Shown here: piece by piece, positions 20,751-29,632 of the stretch
Layout: every line of letters starts with the position of its first letter
How positions within the stretch are numbered: the stretch's first letter is position 1
Assembly (NCBI GenBank): GCA_000934455.1
Contig: KN884402.1
Span: 65,148 to 95,372 of the forward strand
From: Apostichopus parvimensis
Lineage: Eukaryota; Echinodermata; Holothuroidea; Aspidochirotida; Stichopodidae
Length of the DNA stretch: 30,225 nucleotides
Reading direction: 5' to 3'
Translations under genes and position numbers: made by a program
The notes under the pieces: generated by a model
Databases searched by the model: none
Seen by the model: the letters and a program-made list of their open reading frames with translations, nothing else
What the model was told of the DNA's origin: nothing

Positions 20751-21329
20751 GGGGAAGATGTGATGGCGTTCCATTTGTCCTTCCTCGCGTTCCCTGTATA
20801 TATGTTGTTCTTGAGTATTGAGAATGAACATTGCGGATTAAATCTACGTGTTTACTACTATTTACTAACTACAATTGCTGCAGGACCATTACACAACCTT
20901 ATGTGATTGTCGGTCACAGAGTATTCCGATAACTACTATGTATTAAATGCAGAGATACAAAACACTTCTATTTGTTTGCTCTATTGTGAAAAAAACTTGT
21001 TTGGAGGAATAGATGTGATGTGGTTTTTAGGGGGAAATTTGCCAGTTGGCAGGCAGTCCTCGCGGCGGTGAAGTGTGACATTCGCCTTCAGATTGAAGGC
21101 GATTTTCGCCGTTTACCTGGGGCTGCCTTTTTTGGACGGTGGTGTGCTGGGGAGGGATGTTTCGCTGCGTGCTGGTCGTCCTTTTGTGTTTTTTTGAATG
21201 TTTGAGCGGGTGGTTGGGAGTTTGTCTCTGCAGGTCGGTGGGCATATTTCCTTTTTTTGCTCGCTTGACTTGAGTTTCGTTTATTAGAATGGGTTGGTTC
21301 GGTAGTGCCGTTTGGCCGTCACGTTTTGG
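20751..21329. other. Sequence downstream of integrase, possible polypurine tract
   Basis: A purine run preceded by T (tttttagggggaaa, about 21024-21036) lies 3' of the integrase, where a polypurine tract would precede a 3' long terminal repeat. I cannot find the matching 5' repeat, so the LTR boundary is not established. A purine-poor, GC-richer stretch follows (21040-21250). Confidence 0.3.
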
Positions 21330-22353
21330 ATCCCGCATGGCGGGTGACGTAAAAAGCACAAAACACTTCGCTGTATGACGGTATACATTGTATCCCGTCA
21401 GGCGGGTGGAGTAATTAAACTACACTGGACACGTTTTCGTTTGCTTTAGGAATGCATTAGGGATAATAGTATATCCCGTCAGACGGGTGGAGTAGATTCA
21501 CTGGGTGTTGATATTTATCATTACAATAATAATAGCCAAAACTTCTAAGGCGCTAATTAAAAGAGACAATTTTCTCCGTACAAATAACATAAAAAACAAA
21601 ACAACACCTAAAATAAAATCCCTAAAAATACATTGTGTGGAGGGTACGTTTTCAGCATAACCATAAAGAAAGTGATTTTTATCGGGTATGCTGCATTATT
21701 GATAATTGGGAAGGGATTTCCGGCCATCACTTTGAACCACAGATACAAAAATTAGCTAACTGTAGGAAAGATAAAGGTTTGAGGAACAGGTGAACTAAGA
21801 ACAATTAGGCATTTGAATTGCTAAATGCATGTAATTTCACACATATTTTCGTGACAAACCGTAGATGCAGCCATGAAGTTGGAATTTTTGTAATTGAATT
21901 CTTGGTTCAATGGGTAACCATTGTAACCAGACGACTTTTGTGGGATTTTGTGCCAATTAAATGCAGTTACAGAAGCCGAGACGTCACATAAAGGTCAATT
22001 AAACGTTTAACCAGATCTGTTTCTTAGGTTAAGTTTGTGTCACGAGTAATGGCCAAATTCCGTGCATGAGTGCTTCAGATTAACAATCGTCCCGAAAAGG
22101 TTGAGTTTTACGTCGGGCACCTGTTTTGGCCGTGATTTGGATACTGACACAAACAGTTAAGTTTTGTCAGCTTTAAGTTAAAGAGTATGTTAAGTACCAT
22201 CCAATTCTTCATCGGATAAAATAAGAAACTTGGCTTTAGTGGAGTGCAGGCTTGCGTTTGTCTCGCTCTCCACTGAACTACAATTTGTATTGTTACGTTG
22301 AAGGATATACTGCACTGTGGTTTTGTAGTCTACCCTGTGAGGCGGGTGGAGCT
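21330..22353. repeat. Dispersed motif CCCGTCAGGCGGGTGGAG, four copies
   Basis: Copies lie at about 21330-21350 (atcccgcatggcgggtgacg), 21391-21413 (tatcccgtcaggcgggtgga), 21472-21493 (atcccgtcagacgggtggag) and 22331-22353 (taccctgtgaggcgggtgga). The core is a short palindrome, CCCGTC-a-GACGGG in copy 3. The first three are 60-80 bases apart with related spacers (acgtttt precedes copies 1 and 3). This could be a regulatory array in an LTR or a decayed tandem repeat. Confidence 0.6.
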
Positions 22354-23028
22354 ATTTTATAACGTTGAATTACTAATGTGTACATAAGAGTTCCTTTTCC
22401 TCTTCGTACGTTTCTACACACTGGTTTCTTTAGTTTATTTAGTCGTTATGCTGGACCGTGCCCTTTGTAGAGGTTTCGTCTTTAGTTCGGGTGGGGGGGG
22501 GGGGGCTGAGGTTACTAGTTTTACTGTGCAGTTGAGGTACGGTTTTCAGTGCCTTTTTGAGCCGTGAAGTTTGAGATTCCGCTAGGTGGATCAAATAAAA
22601 GTACACTGGTACAATCTTCTTCGTTATCGAATAGTAAGGGAATTTTAGGGCGGTGTTTTAGTTGATATACTTAGGTCGGGTTAGCGTAGGCGCCTTACAC
22701 AAGATTGCTAAGTACGGAGGGGTAAGTCCGAAATAACGAGATTATATTGAAACAATTGTGAAGGAGAATCAGATTCTTTTCTTCCCGTGATAGATTTTAT
22801 TGAAGTATTCGGATTCAAAATCGAGAACAATAGATCAAACGGTTTAACGATGATGAATGGCTAAATAATTGAGAACTCCTACAATACGTCCTTACGGGAC
22901 GAAGACTAACTGAGAACTCCAAAATATGCACTAATTTCTACAATGCAAAGTACACGAATGTTTATCCACAGTTGGTATGTAATGTAACATATCAATATTC
23001 AATTTACATTCACAGGTAGCAAGCCTAC
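22354..23028. other. No gene seen
   Basis: It contains a 13-G run at 22493-22505 and a repeated gagaactcc (about 22871 and 22911). Otherwise no recognisable coding or repeat structure on either strand. Confidence 0.4.
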
Positions 23029-23296
23029 ATGGGTAACATAAGGGATGCCTATGGGTCCCATGTTGGATGCACCATATGGGACACATAAAATTTGGCACCC
23101 AAGATTCATATGGGACCCATACGGGTTATCCTAGATAACCCATTTTGTATAGATATGGGGTCCATCTGGGCTACTTTTATATGGGTAATATGTGGAATGA
23201 GTGGGTTCTGTCCATTATGGGCTTAACCTGGGCCCATGCGGGCAACTTAATATATGAATCAAATGTGGACTTAATATGGGCTGTTCATGAAAGGTT
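23029..23296. repeat. Minisatellite of ATGGG/CCCAT words, left part
   Basis: Words such as atgggtcccat, atatgggac, acctgggcccatgcggg and atgggctgttcat recur with a loose period of roughly 70-80 bases. The same words in the same orientation are found again at 29521-29632, on the other side of the 6.2-kb TIR unit, so one repeat array has been split by an insertion. Confidence 0.7.
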
Positions 23297-23313
23297 TACT
23301 CTCTTAAATTTAA

Positions 23314-23402
23314 AGACTGAAATTTCAGTCTAAAAAGACTGAAATTTCAGTCTAAGAGCAGACGACCTGAGGGACCAGAACCTTCAGACTGAAATTCAGT
23401 CT
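23314..23402. repeat. Subterminal palindromes AGACTGAAATTTCAGTCT
   Basis: Two perfect 18-base palindromes lie at 23314-23331 and 23336-23353, and a 17-base version at 23386-23402. More diverged copies follow (near 23407, 23438 and 23458). Related words occur inside the right end (for example gactgaaataaatttcagtc, near 29447-29466). Arrays of such sites close to both ends of a DNA transposon are typical of transposase binding sites. Confidence 0.75.
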
Positions 23403-23559
23403 AAGGAAGGACTGACAAAATTTTCAGTCTGTAAAACGACTGATCTTTAGTCCAGCTAGACTGAATAATTTCAGTGTAACAGGACTGAATTTACCCTTTC
23501 TTACACTGAAATTAAGCCAAATTAGATTAGAATCCAGCCTATAAGGTTTCAATAATTTA

Positions 23560-24221
23560 TTGAATTACACTTTAAAGAAAAGTGGCTAGACTGAATATCG
23601 TCATTTTATATTTTTAATTCAGGGATTAATAATCCAATATGCAAGTCAAAGGACTGCCCAAAGACACTAAAATAGGACGATTTCAGTTCATCATCTTAGT
23701 CTCCCCTCCAGGCAGGTTAAAGGAATATTCCTGTAGAATTGTAAAAATTCAGATATGGAGTATAATTTTAGACACAAAGTGGTTAAAAAAGCAGCTTGAT
23801 ACCTTTTTGGTTCAATAGTTACATATTTTGAACTTAGATTTGGCTTTGCCATATACAATAAAACAATAATTGATGGGAATATTCCATTAACTATGGTGAT
23901 AGGAAACCCAAAAACTGTTAAAAGTTGAAAATTTGTATTCAAACTGTCTTTATTTATTTTCTTCGATACATTTTAGAAATATAAACAAATGAAAAAATAC
24001 TACAAAAGCTAAATTTGTTTGCTTGGGTTTTATTTATGATATCTTAGGTCTAAAAAATGGTTATTTACCTAAAGTACAAAAATTAATTAAATGTCAATTT
24101 TAAGTAATGAAATATTGCCAAAATTCAACTTGCAATTCCGGTGCCGACCATTTGACACGCAAACTCTATAAATGTAGTCAAGTTTACCACAAATTTGTAA
24201 TTTGACCATAACTTGTTTAGT
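23560..24221. other. Left interior of the 6.2-kb unit, no gene seen
   Basis: Very AT-rich, without a recognisable exon on either strand. An 83-codon minus frame (23691-23942) has no familiar motif. Confidence 0.4.
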
Positions 24222-25240
24222 TAGTGTCCTAAAAATCTAAGACTTCAAACATTTATTGTTGTTTTCATTTAGATTCATAATTATAAGTCAAACCAATGTG
24301 CAGCAGTTGTTGCAAATATAATAATAACCTCAACCAATTATGAGAGGGCAAGTTCCTTTATCATACAGATATTGGTATCAAGAATATTAAAATATGAAAC
24401 TAAAATTGTACTTAAAGAAAAAATAATGGCAAAGGCCACTTGGAAAATTACCGACAATGGAGGGATACCGGCAAAGGCCACTTGGAAAGTGACCAACAAT
24501 GGACGGATACTGGCAAAGGCCACGACAATGGACGGATACTGGCATAGGCCACTTAGAAAGTTACCGACAATGGACGGATACTGGCATAGGCCAATTGCAA
24601 AGTGACCGACACTGGACGAATACTGGAAAAGGCCACTTGGAAAGTTACCGACAATGAACTGATTACAATTGACGGATTACAGATTACACCCAACTTATGT
24701 ACAGGGAAGGCAAGTTTCTAAATAAAAAATAAAGTATATTAACAAGTGGAATATTTTTATATAGTGTCCTAAAAATGTAAGGCTTGAAACATTCATTCTT
24801 ATGTTTTAATTTAGATTCCTACTTTTAAGTGAAACCAATCAATGTGCAGCAGTTGTTGGAAATATAATTATAACCCGAAGCAATTATGACAGGGCAAGTT
24901 CCTTTATCATACAGATATTGGTAAAACAAAATTTTCAATACAAAATTTAAATTGTACTTAAAGAAAAAATAATGGCAAAGGCCACTTGGAAAGTGACCAA
25001 CAATGAACGGATACTGGCAAATGCCACTTGAAAAGTGACAGACAATGGACGGATGCTGGCAAACGCCACTTGGAAAGTGACCGACAATGGACAAATACGG
25101 GAAAAGGCCATTTGGCAAAGTGACTGACAATGAACGGATTACAATTGACGGCTTACAGACTAAAACCAACTTATTTATAGAGAATGCAAGTTGTTTGTAA
25201 ATAAAAAATGAAGTATAATAACAACTGGAATATTTCTCAT
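24222..25240. repeat. 540-bp tandem duplication, two copies
   Basis: Copy 1 begins tagtgtcctaaaaat at 24222 and copy 2 begins with the same words at 24762. Shared blocks follow in order: aatgtgcagcagttgttg, gggcaagttcctttatcat, cttaaagaaaaaataatggc, the 42-bp minisatellite, acaattgacgg, and a closing aaataaaaaatraagtata. Copy 2 is shorter because its minisatellite has fewer units. The copies are clearly diverged, so the duplication is not recent. Confidence 0.85.
24428..24650. repeat. 42-bp minisatellite (GGCAAAGGCCACTTGGAAAG...)
   Basis: Six units, starting at 24428, 24470, 24512, 24541, 24583 and 24625. Each begins ggcaaaggccacttgg and ends caatggacggatact; the third lost 13 bases. A second array of about four units lies at 24967-25120 in the other half of the large duplication. 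Because 42 is divisible by three, both strands show 14-residue peptide repeats (minus strand SIVGHFPSG), but I see no sign that they are translated. Confidence 0.85.
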
Positions 25241-25281
25241 ACATGTTGTAAGGTAAATGCATGCATCGCAAGAAGGTGAGA

Positions 25282-25351
25282 GTTGGAAAGAGGTTGGAGC
25301 TTAATGTTGGTCCTTTCAACACCTTCTTCCAAGCTCCAGCCTCTTGCCAAC
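25282..25351. repeat. Inverted repeat, 21-base arms, 28-base loop
   Basis: Arm 1 is 25282-25302 (gttggaaagaggttggagct and t), arm 2 is 25331-25351 (aagctccagcctcttgccaa and c). Nineteen of 21 positions pair. A C-rich stretch with repeated CCCAAC words follows up to about 25460. The hairpin lies about 315 bases beyond the stop codon of the minus-strand gene, in its 3' flank. Confidence 0.75.
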
Positions 25352-25666
25352 CCCAACATTTTTTAAACTCCCAACCTTTCCACCTACCCTTCAGGGTTTT
25401 CATTTCTGCTGCTTATTCCCAACCCCATCTCTTCCCAACCCACACCATTCTGACACTCATTTCTCCTAATTGAACCATTTTTGGAAACTAACTGACCCGA
25501 CAATGGATGGATTACAATTCAGAATTGTACCAAAGTTAGTTATTATACCGATAGTACTGGTGCTTACATAAACAAAATATTTTTTTACATGACACAACAT
25601 CAAATTAAAATACAGCATACAAATAAACACCTTGCAACACCACTCTAAAAAGCTACTTAGGAGAAA

Positions 25667-25868
25667 TTAGTTTAATCTTAGATGCACATTAAATGCGTAA
25701 TAAGCTTTAAATATTCTATCCACAGCCAGTATGATATTTGTTCCTGCAGGAATTGGAATTCTATCCACCACAATAAAGAACTGTGACGGATTTAGGGCAG
25801 GACCGAGTGAAAGTATGTACGGTTGTACATACTTTTCCGGCAGCGGTAGCATCAATGGTGGTGCCAAG
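25667..25868 (-). CDS. Minus-strand gene, 3' exon (QPYILSLG family)
   Basis: The acceptor is excellent (tgtcatttctttgtag, next base 25868) and the frame ends in TAA at 25667. In the frame open upstream it reads LAPPLMLPLPEKYVQPYILS, then LGPALNPSQFFIVVDRIPIP, then AGTNIILAVDRIFKAYYAFN. The pattern 'QPyIl.lG...nPSQ.fivv......a....l.aVD..FK..y.fnv' is one I know from the C-terminus of an uncharacterised, multicopy animal protein family often labelled SAMD3-like. Family members usually continue past this point, so the C-terminus may be shortened. Function unknown. Confidence 0.6.
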
Positions 25869-26696
25869 CTACAAAGAAATGACAAACAAATATGTATATT
25901 TCACTTCATACTATTAAATTAACATCTGAACATTAAGCAAACTGCCAATCTAAATTTTCTATGAGACTTGCAGTTTATTCATACGAGAATACAATTTTAC
26001 ACAAACTAAACTTCTTACATGATCTCCCTAGAATGTCACTAAAAATTCACAAACCCTGGACAGACAACTTTACAAAATTTGATTATAACAAACCCTGGAC
26101 ATACTGGCAGATTGTACCTTCAGTATCAATAATTGTACATCTCAGCCACCTGAAGGGTTGATAAGTCAACCGTTTTCTTTGTTATTCCTTACTAATAATG
26201 GCATAAGTAATATTGGTTGGCTTTACATTTAAAAATATGTCACTTTACTACAAATGTGACCACACTGGGCATTCTCCCCCAACCACCCATATTAAATTCT
26301 CTTATATGCAGGTTTTTCCGCCTTGCTCCACATTCTTGTCAGTATAGCTGCCAATCAGACATTGCTGAGGAAATTATTCCTGCTTTACATTGCCATAATA
26401 AGTGTTTTTTCCTACTCTATACAAGTCATTTCAATTGAGCCATGATGATTAAAGAGCCATTGCCTATACCATTCGGTAGCGCCAATGGAAGAGAGCCATA
26501 AGACCCAGTGGATAGGATGCTAGTCTAAAGGTTTACCTTAATATACACCAGACAAACTTTTTTGCACATAACAAGGCAATTTTTTTTTCCCAAGCAAATT
26601 TTGTAAAACCAAAACTTTTCAACTAAATGCAGGGGTGTTTATATAGCATTGAGCATTTATAAGGGAATATACAGTATATTGTCATAAAATACTCAC

Positions 26697-26775
26697 AGGT
26701 TTGTTCTGAAGGAAGTACACCAGTGCCCCTACTCTGCTAGTGGACTGCTGCTTCTGCTTTAACATAGTCAGTGAC
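26697..26775 (-). CDS. Minus-strand gene, internal exon
   Basis: Acceptor ttgcacag (next base 26775) and consensus donor gtgagt at 26696. One frame is open: SLTMLKQKQQSTSRVGALVY then FLQNKP. It resembles the family segment just before the C-terminal block (a 'aL.lL......s...ealv.fl' region). The other two frames contain stops or have no likeness. The exon is short (79 bases), so confidence rests on the splice sites and its position. Confidence 0.5.
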
Positions 26776-27441
26776 CTGTGCAATATCAATGTATATAAAG
26801 CACCCATATGCTCTGAAAAGAAAATTGAGTTTCAAGTTTTAAACATAACCTCCAAGGCATAATCTGTGGCTAATTAAGTGCAATAAATCATAGAACAAGT
26901 AAATGTGAACAATGGCACATTCCATAAAAAAAAAACCTTTTGAATATAATCCAGATAAGTTATACGTCGAAATAAATATAAAATTCTGTATTTTCACAAA
27001 CTATAAAGTCATTGATAAATTGATTTTTTTCAAGTTATGGTTCAATGAATTTTGAATGACAATCTCTTGAAATTCAATTATGTCATATTTCTAATTGTAA
27101 ACAGGAAAAAGTGTTTATAGTACTTTAAGTGCTTAGATGCAAACTATTCACAGAAAATTTAACTCTGTTGTATATTATTGCCTATAGTAATAACAAAAAA
27201 TAAGAAGAATTCAGTTTTCGGTCTTAATTTTAAACCTTAATCTATCAAGCGACCACAATTTGCCCAAATTGAGAATAAGAATAAAATCGACAACTTTCCA
27301 GCCTCTTACTAAGGGGTAATGCCCAAAACACTTTATATGTGATCACTATTTGACTTGTTAGGTAGAAAAAGGCATACAAAGAAAACTTTGAAATACGATA
27401 GCTATACGAATTTAAGTAACTATTTAAGTAACTGAGTTTCC

Positions 27442-27566
27442 TCAAAAAGCATCAATCATATTTGCGATAGCTGGTGAGGTTTTCTTTCCCACTTCTATGA
27501 TGCGTTCTCTGTATCCATCCCACTTTGTGATGAAGTTATCGCTGGATTCGGCAAACATTAATCGAA
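27442..27566 (-). CDS. Minus-strand gene, exon with FRLMF...W motif
   Basis: It reads EFRLMFAESSDNFITKWDGY then RERIIEVGKKTSPAIANMID then AF, ending in TGA at 27442-27444. The pattern 'F.lMF.E....fl.kW......ii' is the recognisable central motif of the same SAMD3-like family. The likely acceptor is the AG just before GAG at 27566 (tttcttccattaatgag); the earlier one at 27606 would give stops. The TGA occurs where the family continues, and no good donor precedes it, so this is either an alternative end or a broken exon. Confidence 0.55.
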
Positions 27567-27656
27567 ACTCCTCATTAATGGAAGAAATGTAAACATTTTA
27601 TTACTGCAAATCAGAATGCTAGGAGATTTTTGTAGTATCACAATTACGAAACTTAC

Positions 27657-27689
27657 CACATCAAATCGGAATATTGCTTCTTCAGTTAT
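27657..27689 (-). CDS. Minus-strand gene, 11-codon micro-exon
   Basis: The acceptor ttcttttcaatcaaaag precedes 27689, and a consensus donor GTAAGT follows at 27656. The frame ITEEAIFRFDV joins in phase to EFRLMF of the next exon, giving FRFDV-EFRLMF, which fits the family order. The SINE tail begins less than 20 bases upstream of the acceptor, in the preceding intron. Confidence 0.5.
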
Positions 27690-27707
27690 CTTTTGATTGA
27701 AAAGAAC

Positions 27708-28175
27708 ATTATTATTATTCGAAATGCTTGATATAGCGCATTATACTAAAACCGGTCTCAATGCGCTTTACAATTAAAATTTAATACCACTATAGTCACG
27801 CGATACAGTCAGGAACCATAGGGCGCACAACAACAACCTTAACCGGGGGCGAGAAAGATGGGGAAATGGTTGAACACCGCGTTTTCACACTTCTCTTTGC
27901 GAATAGTGTTAAGAGAACCGGACAGGGGTGACTCCCCTGTCCTTGGGACCGCCATTTAACGTCCTCATCAGAGGGACAAGAGCGCCATCCAACCATTGTC
28001 CACTTCTCACGATGGCCGAATGCGAAGCTAGCCTACAGATAACATACTTAACTGGCTGCAAAGCACATGTACCTGCATTAAAGCTACTGAAAAATCACTG
28101 ACACAGGATTCAAACCTGCGACCTTCAGCATCCCAGTCGAGCTAACCCTTGAAAGGGCCAGCGGCCTATCATGGA
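27708..28175 (-). mobile_element. tRNA-derived SINE
   Basis: On the minus strand a tRNA-like head has an A box ttagctcgactggg (28145-28132) and a B box ggtttgaatcc (28116-28106), with tRNA-like spacing. A body follows, then a 3' part ttgtaaagcgcattgagacc, then gcgctatatcaag and a short (AAT)n tail at 27719-27708. The 'GCGCATTGAGACC...GCGCTATAT' end followed by (ATT)n is widespread among marine invertebrate SINEs. The body contains a 9-bp perfect hairpin at 27920-27942 (GGACAGGGG/CCCCTGTCC). The head boundary is approximate. Confidence 0.8.
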
Positions 28176-28189
28176 CGATTTGATTACCC

Positions 28190-29050
28190 ACGCCCCACTG
28201 ACCTGAATTAGCCAATAATGTCCAACACTCCCATTTTAGATGGGCACGGAAATGTGTTATTATTTTTGTTTGCTACTTTGATGTGTTAGGCATTTATCTG
28301 AAACATATTCAAAGAAAAAATAATTTTCAGTACCTTTTTGTTAATTAGCCAATCGGATGAAAACGTCACGCCTACTTACTTTTACACATTCTGTTACTTT
28401 TACACATTCTCCTACACAGGCTTTCTAGTTGATAAGCAATTTGCTAACAGTTTCATTTTAACTTTTTTTTAAATCACAATTAAAGAAGTGAAAAATGTAG
28501 TATTTCTCCATTGACTCTAATAATAAGTGACCCCACCAAGTGATCAAGTAGAAACCCTACTGAGCCCTATAGCACCAGTGCCAAACGGCCGGCTAAATAG
28601 CCACTACCTTTTCACTTAGGCTAAGTAAACTTGTATGCAGCCTGCAGGGTATGAATAAATTATATAATAGAGAATAAAATATATATTTAAGCCTAACGTT
28701 AGGGGCCTAACGTTAGGCTAAGCCTTTTTTATTTAACCAGCACCCATTAATTTTAAAATATTTTGTTTAACCTAAAGTTGCCACACTCTGAATAGGCTAG
28801 CCTAATTTAGTAATAATTAGTAAAATATTACTTAGGCCTAGGCCTACATTACTCGTAACCAGAGCCACAATAGACGTACATGTACGACAGTCTTACAGTA
28901 CAGTGTAGCCTAGGCCCCATACTGGGCCATAGTATAACTATACTAGGCTATAGCCTATTGTACTATTACTGTACTAGGCATAGCCTACATTATATTTGTT
29001 AATGTTAACGCTATGACTGAATATGAGTATGAATCGGTTAAAAACGTTTT
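28190..29050. other. Intron-like region, TAGGCCTA-rich
   Basis: It contains a 16-base direct repeat (cttttacacattctgt, near 28380-28412), two palindromes CCTAACGTTAGG at 28692-28703 and 28706-28717, and dense TAGGC/GCCTA words at 28790-28990. At least one exon joining the start exon to the micro-exon should lie here or near 28200 because the phases of the two do not match, but I cannot identify it. Confidence 0.45.
28692..28717. repeat. Two adjacent 12-bp palindromes CCTAACGTTAGG
   Basis: Each copy is a perfect palindrome and they are separated by two bases. The outer bases extend the symmetry (taagcc on one side, ggctaa on the other). A cruciform or a dimeric binding site are both possible. 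Confidence 0.8.
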
Positions 29051-29062
29051 TTTTAATATTAC

Positions 29063-29129
29063 CTTCGAGCAATGATATTACTTCTGCAAATTCTTTACTT
29101 GTCAAACACGTTCTCAATGTTTCTGCCAT
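29063..29129 (-). CDS. Minus-strand gene, candidate start exon
   Basis: ATG at 29129 opens MAETLRTCLTSKEFAEVISL then LE, followed by donor GTAATA in phase 1. The sequence upstream on the minus strand has no in-frame extension needed, and about 95 bases upstream there is a GCCATCTT word (YY1-like, common near animal transcription starts). The exon lies about 380 bases inside the right TIR and faces inward. It is assigned to the gene by position only; the peptide itself is not a motif I recognise. Confidence 0.45.
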
Positions 29130-29389
29130 TCTTATATCGTCGTGGATATCTTATAAAGGCTAGATTTTACACATAAAACGAAGCGTAAATGATCTGGGTT
29201 TTCAAGATACGTTCAGCTAAGATGGCGATTCGATTCAACGTATGCGGCCGGGCATATGTAGAGTAGGAACACGTCATTAATTTCGACAGACCGGATTGGT
29301 TAAACTGGTCAGTCTTCGCATGGACTGACATTCAAATGAGAACGTGACAAAATACAATGATCTTATTCGGTATTGCATTTAGTGTATTG

Positions 29390-29510
29390 CAGGCTGAATT
29401 TCGTTCAGAACCAATTCCAGTCTTAACGTCTGGAAATCGGTCTTACGGACTGAAATAAATTTCAGTCAAACCTAACACTGAATTTTTCAGTCTTCAAATT
29501 TAAGAGAGTA
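29390..29510 (-). repeat. Right terminal region of the 6.2-kb unit
   Basis: The reverse complement starts TACTCTCTTAAATTTGAAGA at 29510 and continues with CTGAAA words, then gactgaaatttatttcagtc and further cagtc/gactg words. It mirrors the left end at 23297. Confidence 0.75.
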
Positions 29511-29520
29511 TCTTAATATA

Positions 29521-29632
29521 TAGGTTATTCATTTCTGGCTCATTCTGGGGCCATGTGGGGTTGTAATATATGGGAAGATGTGGGCTGAATACGGCCGTTC
29601 ATTTATGGTTTACCTGGGGCCCATCTGCCCAA
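29521..29632. repeat. Minisatellite, right part
   Basis: It contains ttcatttatggtttacctgg followed by ggcccatctgccc, matching the left array's ttatgggcttaacctgggcc then catgcgggc. Same orientation as 23029-23296, so the two are the halves of one array. Confidence 0.65.

Larger units (their letters stand above)
23297..29510. mobile_element. 6.2-kb TIR-bounded unit carrying a spliced minus-strand gene
   Basis: The left end reads TACTCTCTTAAATTTAAAGA then CTGAAA; the reverse complement of the right end reads TACTCTCTTAAATTTGAAGA then CTGAAA. One difference is seen in the first 26 bases. Inside each end are several copies of a palindromic word based on GACTGAAATTTCAGTC. If TA is the target duplication, the ends are CTCTCTTAAATTT. 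The flanks are the two halves of one minisatellite. The interior holds minus-strand exons at 29129-25667, a SINE and a 540-bp tandem duplication. No known transposase motif is seen. The superfamily is unassigned. Confidence 0.7.

Noticed and set aside
21027..21359. 110-codon minus-strand frame rich in Lys, Pro and Thr
   Set aside because: No motif, and the region is better explained as noncoding sequence after the Gypsy integrase.
24428..24650. Possible CRISPR array (regular repeats)
   Set aside because: The units are contiguous 42-bp minisatellite repeats without unique spacers, in an animal genome.
24825..25403. 192-codon minus-strand frame with 14-residue repeats
   Set aside because: The repeats (SIVGHFPSG-like) are the translation of the 42-bp minisatellite, and the frame also crosses the inverted repeat. 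No start or splice context supports it.
26483..26530. tRNA-like 5' half (cccagtggataggatgctagtct)
   Set aside because: It looks like an A-box region but no B box follows at tRNA spacing, so neither a tRNA gene nor a SINE can be supported.
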